Of a stretch of DNA of 64,000 nt, positions 21,287 to 33,421 are shown piece by piece (positions within the stretch are counted from its first letter, which is position 1; each line of letters opens with the position of its first letter). A model generated the notes under the pieces. The model did no database searches and was not told where the DNA came from. It saw only the letters and a list, made by a program, of their open reading frames with translations. The DNA is taken from contig CAJNOP010000849.1 of assembly GCA_905250075.1 (NCBI GenBank), forward strand, positions 16,302 to 80,301, read 5' to 3'. The DNA is from Rotaria sp. Silwood1 (lineage: Eukaryota; Rotifera; Eurotatoria; Philodinida; Philodinidae). A program made the position numbers and the translations under genes.

Positions 21287-24200
21287 ATGGATTCAAACTT
21301 GCAAGAATTGGACCTGGATCGATTTGTGTCGTATTATCAGAGTTCACTCTGCAATTTTCAAACTACTAACAATGAACTATTGAAAGAAATTCTTCAGAAG
21401 AATCACTCATGTGCATTCTCTATGGATCGATCAATTTCATGCTTCTCGACGCCCAGTGCGGCTTCAAAAGAAGATGGGTATGCATCCATTGATGAGTTTC
21501 GAGAGAAAGTTCCATTGACAACTTATGAAGACTATCGTGATTATATTGATCGAATGGTTCTCGATGGAGAGAAGAACCTGCTGTCGTCCGAAAATATAGT
21601 TTATTTTTCTACAAGTTCCGGAACGACGGCAAAAGCCAAACTTCTTCCTGCAACTTCGACGACAATGAAAAAAATTAACGAGTCAACACAATTGGGATCT
21701 CATATTATACAAAGATCATTGCCTTCTTCATCATTTTCGTCTCCTAAACAACGACCATTCTTTCTGCAAAGTGGGAAGAAGCCTGAGATGTTTCCAAGAT
21801 CAAAAGATGGCACACCGATCGGTCCCCTTAGTCATTATTTGTCAGCTGTTGTATCCTTCTCTCGAATTGACATAGTGGTGTTCAGTGATAATGTTGTAGC
21901 ACTGGACATTATTCAAGAAATTACTGATTTCGAGACAAGTGTATTCGTTCAACTTGTGTTTGCTCTTGCGAATCTAAATATTTACTCATACTCAGTCGCT
22001 TTTGCTCCAGGACTCATTCACAGCATCAAGCTCATTGAAAATTATTTTGAAGAAATCAGTCTTTGCATTTCGACTGCCAATTTTGATCATAGTTCACTGG
22101 TTCGAAAGAATATTTCTGATTCAAACTTCATATCGACCTTGAATCAAAGATTGAACGAAGTAATTGTCGAGCATGGAGGAGAAGTGTATCAATTGGAACG
22201 AGCTCAACATATTCGAAATGAATGTTTGAAAAAGAATGTTCCCGGTCTTCTCCATCGTCTTTGGCCAACTCTGGAGTATGTTTCGGCGGCAATAGGAAGC
22301 ACTTTTCATATGTACAAAGCCGATATAAAATTCTATTGTGGAGAACGGCTACCTTTAATTAATCTACTTATCTATGGTGCAAGTGAAGGATTTTTTGGTG
22401 CCATTGCAAGTATTCACACTGACGAGTACTTTCTATTACCAACATATGCTTTCTTCGAATTCATCAAAGAAGAAGATATTCCGCAAGTAAGGCGCTTGTA
22501 ATTCGAATTTTAAATGAAGCTTTCACTTTCCGTTTACTACAGAATAGAGTGCATTTGGTTGATCAAGAACATTTATTGTTTTTTAATTAAATGAAAAACT
22601 TCCATGAAGAGTAGTCAAAGAAAACTCAAGGAGCCGATTCTGTTTCCCAAAATATTACTTTTTGAAAAAAGTTCGGATGTTCTTTATCTCATTAATTCGC
22701 GTATCAATTGAAATGCTTTCTTTTATTTTTTTCAAACGGCTAGTAAAAGAGATTCTTGTTCTTAAGGGTCGAAATGATATGAATATTTGCTTAAAAACTC
22801 GCCAACAGTAATCTTGAAGAATTGCTTTTTGAACCATATACCCTTCTTCTTTGATTTTGATGAAAGTTGATTGAATTATACGTTTTTATTACAGAACGAG
22901 TGACTCATGAATGAGTTCGTATTCGTATGATCAAGTTTTACTTTCTAATTGCTTCTTCTGCAAAAAAAAGGTATTCATTTAATGACATAGTTAAAAGATG
23001 CCCCTAGTGTTACAAAGCAACAGAACTCATAGTAAATGTTGAAGAAGTAAATATAGAAGAAAGTGCGAAAAAAAACCAATGTTTTATCATTAAGCATGAG
23101 AGTATTGATTTCTTGTATCACTAACAGCGTCTTAGCGGCGGCCATTTTGCATAGGATCGAAGTCGATAAATACCCTGTGCGATCTAAAACGGGTGTGGGT
23201 GTGGGCGCGAGAGTGAGGTGTGGGTATGTGTATGAAGAGAAGACCCACACCCACATCCCAAAACGGAATGCAGATTTCTAAAACCAGCTTTTTCATTTCT
23301 ATTACTTTTTTCATATCATCGAATAACAATCTTCTTCTATTTAATACTAATAAAACAATTCATTGCCAACATGTGATTTTTCGACATTTTGCTTTCAACT
23401 GTCTGCTTTTGTCTAATTTTCCCATATGATGTCTTCGATATCTCTACTTTCTCCTTCTGCATTTACTTCTTCGTCATTTTGCTTTTTTTTCGATATGTTT
23501 CTATTCAATATTTTTCCTTTCCACGCTTTCTATCGACTCATTTTTGATACAGGTGAGGTACCCCTACACTTCGTCCCCTACTTTTCATCCCGTTACTTTT
23601 CGTCCCATTCAATTCGTCCCAATTACATTTCATCCCCTTACATTTCGTTCCCTTACATTTCGTCCCTATTACATTTTGTCCCAATTACATTTCGTCCCTT
23701 TTCAATTTGTCCCCTTACAATTCGTCACAATTTTATTTTGTCCCCTTACATTTCGTCCCATATTGTAACTATTCATTCTCAGTATAGCAATATGAGATAA
23801 AGTTTATTTTAATAAATTTAACTGCTTTAAAACTGATAAGTCCTTATCACATGTGAATATTACCATAGAATCATCTTCATATAGAATAAAACTTTCTCCT
23901 CAATCAGTTTGTCGTAATATTAAAGGTAAACGACCATTATGATCAAGTTGCATTGCTGGTCGTTCAAATCGAATCGTTTGCAACAATGCGTCATTTGTAG
24001 GTAAATCAGTAGTTATAGTTAATGGAATTGTCCGTAATACATCAAATAGTATCGTACTAGCTCCTTCATCTGATGATGCACCACGACTTTTAATTTCATT
24101 TTTAAGTCGAATGAGGTGCAGCCGATCTGGATCAGGTACATGAGAATGTTCAGATGGTTCTTTGAGTAATACTTCCATCTGAATATTCGTTTGACAACGA

Positions 24201-26191
24201 TCAAAAAATAATATCAAGCAAAGTTAAAAGATTAGATTTAACGATTTACACTTACTTCTACAATTTGGATCTCCGCAACGAAATATACGTTTTTCTTCTG
24301 TTATTCGATGTTGAGTGTACAAATATTCTGAAAAATATATCATTGAATTTCCTCGAGAACTCTTTCATACCTCAATAGTATTCATGTTTTTGTTTATACT
24401 ATTTGTACAAATTTGTACAAAATGCCAATAACTACGAGCGCACGTGGTTGAATGACAAATAGAAAATTAATCTCGATAAATATGTAGAATAGAAAAAAGG
24501 AATATATTCATTGTTCATTGGTCGTTTATTATCGCGATGATTAATAGACGCGACGATAAGTATTTACACGACATCTAATTAAAATAACTAAAAGTTGATC
24601 TTAGAAAAGATATGAGACGAATTGTAATTGGAACGAAATGTAAGGGGACAAAATGAACTTGGGACGAATTGTAAGAGGACGAAATGTAATTAGGACAAAA
24701 TGTAATTGGGACGAAATGTAAGGGGACGAAATGTAATGGAACGAAATGTAATTGGGACGAATCGTGTGGGACGAATTGAACGGGACGAAATGTCATGTAC
24801 CGAAGTGAGCGGTCACCACAGGTGATGCGTGCGAGGTTTAGCACGACCCTGCTGGTGTGTTCCACAGTTTCCTGACACATTGTTGTCGGATTTTAGAGCT
24901 ACTGGAAGAGCGTCACTGATGTATCTTGTTGCATCGATTGTTTCATTTTGCAAAACTACCGGCGCTGTCAACCCTCCTCCACGTCTACCTGACCACACCA
25001 TCATCTTAATCGGTATTTTTGGTTTTTCATGAACAGCACCGTTATTGTCAGTCTCTTTCCTATTCATAGCTCACATCCGGCTGTCCTGAACATTGCAATT
25101 TATGGAATGAAATGGCTAAAGCTATGAATTGGGACTACGTAAGAATAAAGACAACATTGATAGATGATATAAAACGTTTTGAAAAATATTAAAAAAGAAA
25201 AAAATATTATACTTTGTCCTTGATTACGTTTCATCCAAAGACATGGAAAAAGTTATATTCATGCAATATATAGTATATTAAATCGGAGTAGAATTATGAG
25301 CGCTATCTTTTGATTAGGAAAAGTGTTTCAATTAAGGGAGTCATGGAAGAGAATTTTCATAAATACTAAGAGAACACTTCTATGCTACACTATTCGTTCG
25401 AGTTAGAGCTGCAGGGATCTCATGGTATCTTCTAAATCTAAGCTGTATCGCCGTCTTTGGCTATACTTTTTTATTCTATGTTTACTATGCTAATTCTTGT
25501 TTAGACTCAACCGAAAACTCTTCTCATCTCAGAGATCGAACCCGGACATCGATATGAATTGGTTTGTACAACCGACGCCGGGTTGGTTCGATACAGAATG
25601 GGAGATGTCATCAATTGCACGAGGTTTCTTTGCCGAGCCGATGACTTGGTTGCATTACCAGAAGAACCAGTCGAAATACCAAAAATTCCTCTCATTTCAC
25701 TCGCATATCGTGTTGGAACTCTTTTGGATATATATGGTGAAAAAACAAATGAACAACATGTGATGAATGCTCTTCGACAAACTATTCGCCAATGGAGAGA
25801 ACAAGGCATACCGGTTGACTTTTGTGAATTTGCGTCGTATCCAAGATTAGATGTATTTCCAGCTAGATACGTCATCTTTCTGGAACTGATTGAGGATCAA
25901 GGACACAAGCTTGATACACAACAAATTCAAGTTCTCAAGAATACCATCAATACAGAAGTCGAAGAACAACTTTGCAAAGCGAATCAAAATTATAAAGATA
26001 ATCGAAGTTCAACAAAGCTTGGTCCACTTGATTCTATTCTTGTACGTAATGGAACATTCTCGACTTTTTTGCGCAAATTCTTATGGACCGATCGTGCCAG
26101 TCCTCTGCAAATCAAACCTCAGCGAAGATTGAGAAATGAAGAACATATTAGATTCTTTTATGACAATCAAATTGATACATCATCTTTCTAA
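21287..26191 (+). CDS. GH3-family acyl-adenylate amido synthetase-like protein
   Basis: Exons 21287-22486 and 25505-26191 join in phase 0 to 628 residues, the usual GH3 length. Family marks: STSSGTTAKAKLLP at residues 108-121 (ATP/phosphate loop), YGASEGFFG at 363-371 (adenylate-binding), TTDAGLVRYRMGD at 422-434 and YGEKTNE at 477-483. In plants GH3 enzymes activate carboxylic acids with ATP and join them to amino acids; bacterial and animal relatives exist whose substrates are mostly unknown. The start ATG follows a short pyrimidine-rich leader. The 3018-bp intron is far longer than others here and carries a telomere-like hairpin, a minisatellite-flanked FLYWCH fragment and a Tc1/mariner fragment. 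Without splicing the first exon would end four codons later. A possible horizontally acquired gene. Confidence 0.85.
23189..23258. repeat. Telomere-like inverted repeat (TLIR)
   Basis: GGGTGTGGGTGTGGGCG, diverged GTGAGGTGTGGG, spacer TATGAAGAGAAGAC, then CCACACCCACATCCC. It lies within the GH3 intron. Confidence 0.85.
23553..24795. mobile_element. FLYWCH cassette between inverted TACATTTCGTCCC arrays
   Basis: Tandem TACATTTCGTCCC units (23553-23763) are mirrored by GGGACGAAATGTAA units (24613-24795). Between them lies a minus-strand FLYWCH-like gene fragment. Target duplication was not identified because the ends are repetitive. The arrangement repeats that of the two cassettes at 61.9-64 kb, although the minisatellite unit differs. 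Confidence 0.7.
23900..24340 (-). pseudogene. FLYWCH-type zinc-finger gene fragment
   Basis: A minus exon near 24328-24256 reads YLYTQHRITEEKRIFRCG and DPNC, the Tyr/Cys core of a FLYWCH finger, and ends at a GTAAGT donor. After a short AT-rich gap the frame 24217-23900 has CQTNIQMEVLLKEPSEHSH, the Cys and His-x-His end of such fingers, then LHLIRLKNEIKSRGASSDE, the linker commonly found after FLYWCH domains in transposon proteins. I could not make the two exons join cleanly, and no transposase follows, so it is called a fragment. Confidence 0.6.
24813..25067 (-). pseudogene. Tc1/mariner-type transposase fragment
   Basis: The frame reads KIPIKMMVWSGRRGGGLTAP, then VVLQNETIDATRYISDALP, and ends THQQGRAKPRTHHLW. 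This corresponds to the middle of a Tc1/IS630-class transposase, where HQQDGAKPHT normally carries the second catalytic Asp; here the Asp is missing. It abuts the right minisatellite arm of the FLYWCH cassette. No TIRs were found. Confidence 0.7.
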
Positions 26192-26917
26192 TCATGACTC
26201 TTCTTTCAACAATAATAACAATCGAGTTGATTCTCATTTGATATGTTGACGATTTATTTTAGATTTTAACAGTGATTTCTTTTAATTAATTAATGTTTAG
26301 TTTTTTTTCTCATTTTACAACAATAGAAGAAAAAAATATATTATCATTAAAAATTCCCAAGCCATTTCATTCTAGCTACAAAAAGATTTGATATACAATA
26401 TCATTCCCAATAATTGACGATCTAAGGCTACAGTGGTTGCGACATCGATAGCACCATTGTCGGTTGTCATTATTTACTATTAGACTACATCTTTTCACTG
26501 TTGAAACAAATTTACCACATTACCCAGAACATTATTAAAATTTGCTCAAATGCGCAGCTACTTTCTAACTATCAGTCAATTGATGAAATCCGTAAGGACC
26601 TAGACAATGTGGACCATTATAAATTTTGTCTTCAATTTAGTTTAAGTAGAAAAAAAAATTATAGTAGTCGACACAAAGATTTCGCGTTTCTCCCTAGTAC
26701 TTTGCTATGCATCTGAACGACAGGTTTTTAGTATTTGAGAGAAACTTCGATGATTCTTTTGAAAAGCTGTTATGGATTTCAGCGTACTTGATTCACTGTC
26801 TGAATATGATCTTTTTGAGCAAAGTTTTCAATAGTTGTTAGAGGTTGAGTGAAGACAATTTATTCGTGAACAATACCAAACAATTTTCGCTTCATATACA
26901 CCGCATGAGTAAGATGT
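26192..26917. other. No gene supported
   Basis: 3' flank of the GH3 gene. The frame 26501-26716 contains QSIDEIRKDLDNVDHYKF but lacks a start or a known domain. Confidence 0.4.
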
Positions 26918-27020
26918 GTCTGTGGCTTGAGTATAGATGTGGAAGTAATGTTTGAGTATTGGTCTTCTCGTCATCTATATGCCCACCGAGACGCAGACGC
27001 AGACGCAGACCCCACACCCT
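26918..27020. repeat. Telomere-like inverted repeat (TLIR), degenerate
   Basis: GTGTCTGTGGCTTGAG, GATGTGGAAG, spacer GGTCTTCTCGTC (complement of the AAGAGAAGAC-type spacer), then CCCACCGAGACGCAGACGC. The right arm has drifted to GACGCA units. Confidence 0.55.
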
Positions 27021-27289
27021 CTACAGAAGAGAACCGTTTTACCTAGTTGTTATGTTATACTTTCTGCTCTCGAGGTTATGACGCCATAAATATTGTGATA
27101 AACAAAAAGAAGAAAAGAAAGATTATGAGAAGACAAAAAATGATATTCCTGTCAATAGACGAAATTTTTTTATCTTACAATGAAGAGCTGTGTGCTGTAA
27201 CTCAAGGACATTGGACGTATTCGAGTTAAATTACAGGTCTCATTGGCACACTAAGAAATTTAAAATACAACGTTCTGATGACGTTTCTA

Positions 27290-27676
27290 GACCGAGATCT
27301 TTGAACTTAAAAGTGTTGGCCGTGTATGCAGAGTGAACACAGTTCAAAATTTTGGGAGATCTTTTTTGCTGTTTATGATGATGGTTGGATAGAACTCGAT
27401 GAGTTATACAGGAAAAGTCATATTTCTAGACCACTCAAAAAATTTTACAAAAGAAAACTTCAAGATATCGACATTTTGAGATAAAAGTGAAAATATACTG
27501 AAACTTCTGGTTTCGTAGAATTTTCTGGATAAAATTTGAAACATGACCTGTTCTAATGTAATTTGACGTGGTCTATCCAACCGCTATCACAAACAATAAA
27601 AAAAATCTTCTGAAATTTTGAATTGTGAACACCAGACAAAAATAGTCAATACATTGAGATTCAAAGATCTTCATCC
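27290..27676. mobile_element. Palindromic MITE-like element (~390 bp)
   Basis: Left arm 27290-27450 and right arm 27490-27676 are inverted copies. Matches include AGATCTTTGAA at both outer ends, GTGAACAC, TTCAAAATTT and GGTTGGATAGA near the middle. No coding sequence and no obvious target duplication. Confidence 0.7.
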
Positions 27677-29177
27677 TTGACTGAATATTCGGCTCTTTTG
27701 ATATGATATACTGCTTTATAGCCCTCAACAAAACTAGTATCCAACGTTTGAAAAAGGATGGGTATGCGTGTGGATCTTTATATTCACATCAGTGTCTTTG
27801 TGCACGATGGTATGCATGCTCCTGTGATGATTTTTGTCATTAATTCACCCAATCAAACTGACACGTACACACAAATATCCAATGGAAATCTAAACTAACT
27901 ACATGAAGACAGCAGTAATCACACGCACCCGAGACAAGAGAGTATATTCAACTTACTGAGAGGATCACCAAGGAAAATACATTCGCGACATTGGCGTGAA
28001 AAATGCAGCATACTCCTTGAAAATTCTACTAAAAAAACCGTATGGTTACTAGCACATCAACCGACAGTGTCGTTTGCTAGAGCATCAGCTACAAAAGTAC
28101 ATGTTTAGATGAACTTCTAGCTTAAGGGGGCCTATCCCTCAGAAAACTTAGTTTTCAGAAGACACGTTGAGTTTGAGGTTTTATCATAGGAAGATGCATC
28201 GAAGTCTCCTCTTTCAGAATACCTATGACTAATCGCAAAATGAATTGATTTTGACGAGCTTATCGTCTAAAACTTGGCTTCTACTATCATATTTTTCGAG
28301 AAGTTCTCACGTTTTTGTGTACTCAAAAAGTGAGTACACTTTAGAACCGTTTAGTGTGTCCGGCCGTTTACACGATAACTTTTGAAAGGAGAGCCCGATC
28401 GCGTTGAAATTTTCTACACAGTTTAATCTCAACAATATCTCGGTTGAGTTCGAAGATGAGAATGATTAGCCGAGCCATTGCTGAGTTATTTCAAAAATAG
28501 TCATTTTTCCCTATGCTTTCCTATGCGAAGATCGACCTATCGCCACTTTCGTAAAAAACTTTTCCTATCATAGTCACAGAAAACCTCAAGTATTATGTAG
28601 CACTCGATAGAGAATTTCACGAGCTACAAAATGGTATATAAAACATAAAGAAACAAGAAGGCAAGCTCATCTATTGCAAAGATAATTAAACGGAAATTGG
28701 TTCTGTTTTTGTCCACGCTCTAATTGATCGACATCAAGTGTCTATAGAAAAGGTTTGCCGGGATAATTTTTATGTCCACACATTCTAGGATGACTTATCT
28801 GTCTCATTCACCTTTTGAAGTACACATAATTTTCAGATTTAAATCCGAGATTTCCACATTTATTTAAGTAATATCTCTTGAAAATCTGAACTTCTCATGT
28901 TGTAAATACTTGCTAGTGTGAGTAAACTATTTGTATACTCCTATTAATACACGAGTGATAGGTAATTTCCTTCAACCAGAGAAGCCAGAAACATTTCTAG
29001 AGAAGACTGAACTCCCTTCAGCCTCGTCTGGATACGCCACTAATTTTTCTTTCTGTGCTTTATCTTATAATGCAGTGCCCTGAAGAGTGTTTCAATATTT
29101 TAATAAATAAACATAAAACGCGTTGGTGTAAATAAAATCTGCATTACTTTTTGTATAAAATTTAATTCAAGCACATT
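27677..29177. other. No gene seen
   Basis: 1.5 kb without a supported gene. A weak telomere-like hairpin may lie at 27760-27800 (GGGTATGCGTGTGGATC). Confidence 0.4.
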
Positions 29178-29332
29178 GGGTGTGGGGTGTGGGTAGAGTG
29201 TGGGTGTGTAGGGGTGTGGGTGTGGGTGTGTATGGGTGTGGGTGCAGGTGCGGGTTTGTGGGTGTGGGTGTGTGGATGTGAGTATCAGTTTGGCTCTAAG
29301 AACAAAGAGAAGTGAACACCCATACCCATATC
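29178..29332. repeat. Telomere-like inverted repeat, asymmetric
   Basis: The G-rich arm is about 105 bases of clean GTGTGGGTGTGGGTGT. The C-rich arm is only about 17 bases (AACACCCATACCCATATCC). The spacer contains AACAAAGAGAAG. Confidence 0.9.
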
Positions 29333-30101
29333 CTTCTTGATAAAAAAAACCTGTGCACTGAAGTGCTAAGAACTTTGTTTGAAAAGAATGGTCCTTGTGT
29401 GATAAAACGTGTCTCAGAAGAACACTAAATGTGTCTTAACAACGTGTTCATATGTCAGTGGATCTTAGTCTAAGGTTTTAGGAACGCGTTCAAACTAGTT
29501 ATTTTTGTTGCTGCAAATTGGATTAGACTGAAGGCAGCTATAATTATGAAGCAGTAAGCATGCTACTAGGCTAGACTTACATATTACTTCAGTATTAAAT
29601 TTTCTAGTTGTATTGAACAAAATCTTTGTGCATATTTTAAACTTCTACAGCTTGTAGTATAAGTAGAAGTAAATGCTGAATTAGAGTTCAAATAAAAATA
29701 CGTTTTAGAAAGTCGAGATAGACATTCTACTAAAAATTTTACAAAAATAAAAGCGAACTTGATATTTGAGCATGCATATAAATAAAAGTATTTTGTTAAA
29801 AGACTTGTTAGGGAAGCTCTTTTTGAGTTATGAGGCAGGATTCATCCAAGGAGAAAAGAGCTAAAACTAGATTCTTATTATAAAATTGAGTCAGATGAAT
29901 AAGCTAATTTTTTTAATGAAAACGCCGAGGATAAACGCTAGAATTTTTTAGATTTTTCTATCAAGTTTAAATATAAAAGTCTAATATTATTTCCTAATTG
30001 TGTGAAACATCTTATTTTAACAACCAAATTCTACATACAGTCTTAACTGGTCGGAAATACTTAAAACGAAAGTACAAAATGTTCAAAATCAAGATGTTTC
30101 A
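29333..30101. other. No gene seen
   Basis: AT-rich flank of the large element beginning at 30104. Confidence 0.5.
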
Positions 30102-30307
30102 TACACTCTAAAAAAAAAAGGTTTTGTCGGAAACCTATAGAGGGTTTCCGGGTTTGTCACTATATGAAACCCTTTCTAGGTTTCCGAGAAAGGGTTTCCG
30201 AGCTCTCGGAAACCTTCAAAAGCAATGAAAAAAGCTCACGATCTCGGAAACCTATTGAAGGTTTTCGAGACTTCGAAAATCTTCAATAGGTTTCCGGCAG
30301 CTACGCA

Positions 30308-31360
30308 CTACCCCTATCCTATCCCCTTATTCTAATCCCTTAATCTATCCCCTTATTCTATCCTCTTATTCTAATCCCTTAATCTATCCCCTTATTCCAA
30401 GCCCTTAATCTATCCCCTTATTCTAACCCCTTATTCTATCCTCTTATTGTAATCTCTTATTCTAACCGCTTAATCTATCCCCTTATGTTAATCCCTTATT
30501 CTATCCCCTTATTCTAACCCCTTATGTTAACCCCTTATTCTAACCCCTTAATCTATCCCCTTATTCTAACCCCTTATTCTAACCCCTTATTCTAAATCCT
30601 TATTCTAACCCCTTAGNNNNNNNNNNTAGTCTAAATCCTTATTCTATCCCCTTATTCTAACCCCTTATTCTAACCCCTTAATCTATCCCTTTAATCTATC
30701 CCCTTATTCTAACCCCTTATTCTAACCCCTTATTCTAATCTCTTATTCTAACCGCTTAATCTATCCCCTGATGTTAATCCCTTATTCTATCCCCTTATTC
30801 TAACCCCTTATGTTAATCCCTTAGTTTAACCCCTTAATCTAAATCCTTATTCTATCCCCTTATTCTAACCCCTTATGTTAATCCCTTATTCTAACCGCGT
30901 AATCTAACCCCTTAATCTAACTCCTTATTATAATCCCTTCATCTGTCCCCTTATTCTAATCCTTTATTCTAACTGCTTAATCTATCCCCTTATTCTAACC
31001 CCTTATTCTATCCTCTTATTCTAACCCCTTACTCTAACCCCTTAATCTATATCCTTATTCTATCTCCTTATTCTAACCGTGTAATCTAAATCCTTATTCT
31101 AACCCCTTAATCTAACCCCTTATTATAATCCCTTCATCTCTTCCCTTATTCAATCCCATTATTCAAATCCCTCATGTTAATTTCCTATTCTAACCCCTGA
31201 ATCTATCCCCTTATTCTAATCTCTTATTCCATTGCTTATTCTAATCTCTTATTCCATTGCTTATTCTAACCTCTTCATTTGAGGCCTCACTCTACTCTGT
31301 TGTTCTAATTTCTAATCCAAGTCATTAACCTATATCTATCCCCTTATTCTAACCGCTAAT
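30308..31360. repeat. 13-bp satellite CCCCTTATTCTAA
   Basis: About 80 units alternating CCCCTTATTCTAA, CCCCTTAATCTAT and close variants. A 10-N gap lies at 30617-30626. Decayed units reappear at 32385-32600. Confidence 0.95.
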
Positions 31361-31740
31361 CTAACTTCTTCATCGATATCAAGGGGAAAGAAACTGATTT
31401 CTAATGCCAGAAATCAATTTGAAATCAACAGAAATTGATAGAGATCATTGCTATTGTGTGTATATCTCAGCTTGTCAGAATTTTGATATCCATAATAGGG
31501 GTAAGAAATCACTGTTATCTGAGAAGGAAAAATTTGTGAGATTGATTTTTTCGTTAGGGAAGTGTATTTTCCGAAAATGATGATTTTCGTATAAACTTTG
31601 ATCGGAAGCTATCGGAGTCGAGCAATCCAAATCTATAAGTGATTTCGAAAAATTTTCGAGTTTCAATTTTTTTGTCAGGGTGAAGCAATTTCTCATAGTT
31701 TTGCCAGCTCTATGGGAATATCCGCATTTCTGCAAAATAG

Positions 31741-32262
31741 GCCTTCAGTGGCCGAAAAAATCAAGCTGATAAATTTTGAAAAGCGAGTCACAGATTCGAA
31801 TTCCTGGACCCCCATGACATTTGGCCAAACTTTATAGAAAATCGTTATTTTCTGAAAATAACCTTATCCTACCAAAAAAATGAAACTCACAAATTTTGTA
31901 AAACGGCTCATAGATTCGGATTCCCCGACCTCGATAACCTTTGGTCAAACTTTATAGAAAATCGTTATTTTTTGAAAATAGCCTTATCGTAACAAAAGAA
32001 TGAAAATCACAAATTTTGTATAACGACTCATAGATTCGGATTCCTCGAGCTCGATAACCTTTGATCAAAGTTTATAGAAAATCGTTACTTTTTGAAAATA
32101 GCCTTATCCTAACAAAAGAATGAAAATCACAAATTTTGTAAAACAACTCATAGATTCGGATTCCTCGACCTCGATAACCTTCGATCAAACTTTATAGAAA
32201 ATCGTTATTTTTTGAAAATAGCCTTATCGTAACAAAAGAATGAAACTCACAAACTTTTCGTT
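31741..32262. repeat. 120-bp tandem repeat, ~4 copies
   Basis: The word TTTATAGAAAATCGTTA recurs at 31831, 31951, 32071 and 32191, exactly 120 bp apart. A diverged inverted copy lies at about 31520-31650. Confidence 0.9.
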
Positions 32263-33421
32263 ACCGGTTATTTGGCAACGGAACGGTAGCGGACTTCGTC
32301 TAACTCGAAATCGTCAGAAATCATGGAAATCACTAGAAATCAAGAAATCGGAAATCAGTCTGTTCCTCTTTGATCTGTATCTGTCCCCTTATTCTACTTT
32401 CTTGTTCTACCCCTTTATTCTAACCTCTAATATAACTCCTTAATCTATATCTATCCCTAAATGTATCGTGCTTATCTAAGTCCTTAATCTATGTGTATCC
32501 CCTTATTCTAACTCGTTGTTGTAATGTCTTATTCCGTGGTCTTATTCTAACTCTTTAATGTATATCTGTCCGCTTATTGTAACCCTTAATATAACTTCTT
32601 AACGTTGATCTGAATTTCATATTGGTGAACATGTGTCCATAGTATAACGAGGGAAGAAAAACCTAAGTTCGGCACGAAATTGCTTGACTACGATGCCTTT
32701 AGAGGGCATATAGTAACCATCCAATTGAGCGCGACTCTTCGATTTTCACAGTAAAATGTGTCATAATACATCCAAATTTTAGGCTATTTGAAATATAAAA
32801 ACGAATTAGAATTCTTTTGGGAACAAGGCCTTCTTTTACACTTCTCAGATTTCTTATGTTTTACAAAGCAACTTCACACAAATTAAGTAAGGTTTAGTCA
32901 TGCATATCGAGCACTGCTTTACCTGAAAATCACACGATAGAACATGAGAATAAAAAAGATCATATTGGAATGCTAATCGGATTTTGCATACTGCTTAATG
33001 GGTTTTCGAAACTTTTTCTCGGAAACTCAAAGGTTTTCGCAACATTCGGAAACCCTAAGGGGTTTTCCAGTTATGTTCGGAAACCTTGCTAGATTTTTGG
33101 AAAACGCTTCGACCGTTTCCGATGCCCGGAAACCCAAAAGGGTTTTCGATAAAAAAATATCGAAAACCCAAAGGTATGCGAGGATACGCAATGGGTATCC
33201 GAAAAGGTTTTCGAAGCAAAAGCGGTTTCCGAGAATACGGTTGAAGGTTTCCGAATCCGCTCTCTCCAAAATCCATTGGTTTCCGGATGCTCGGAAACCC
33301 TCAAGGTATTGTCAGAAACTCAACATAAGTTCGGAAACCCTTCCGGAAACCTAAAAAGGTTTGCGAAAAGGTTTCCGAAGGGGTATCGGTTTCCGAGGAA
33401 ACCTTTTTTTTTTAGAGTGTA

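Larger units (their letters stand above)
22487..25504 (+). other. 3-kb intron of the GH3 gene with nested insertions
   Basis: GTAAGG donor and TTGTTTAG acceptor. The contents, in order, are plain AT-rich sequence, a telomere-like inverted repeat at 23189-23258, an inverted-minisatellite element at 23553-24795, a Tc1/mariner fragment at 24813-25067 and plain sequence. Confidence 0.8.
30102..33421. mobile_element. 3.3-kb non-coding element made of minisatellites, TA target
   Basis: The element at 30104-33419 is flanked by TA. Ends: CACTCTAAAAAAAAAAGGTT at the left and its complement at the right. Subterminal regions (30120-30300 and 32998-33405) are full of GGTTTCCGA/TCGGAAACC units in both orientations. 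Inside are a 13-bp satellite, a 120-bp tandem repeat and an inverted copy of that repeat. No transposase is visible, so it is non-autonomous. I cannot assign a superfamily. Confidence 0.85.

Noticed and set aside
30308..31360. 13-bp CCCCTTATTCTAA array as a telomere or centromere satellite
   Set aside because: It lies wholly within a TA-flanked element with inverted ends, so it is better explained as part of that element.
33027..33354. Overlapping open frames of 70-118 codons on both strands
   Set aside because: They lie in the GGTTTCCGA repeat zone of the 3.3-kb element; stops are avoided by repeat composition.
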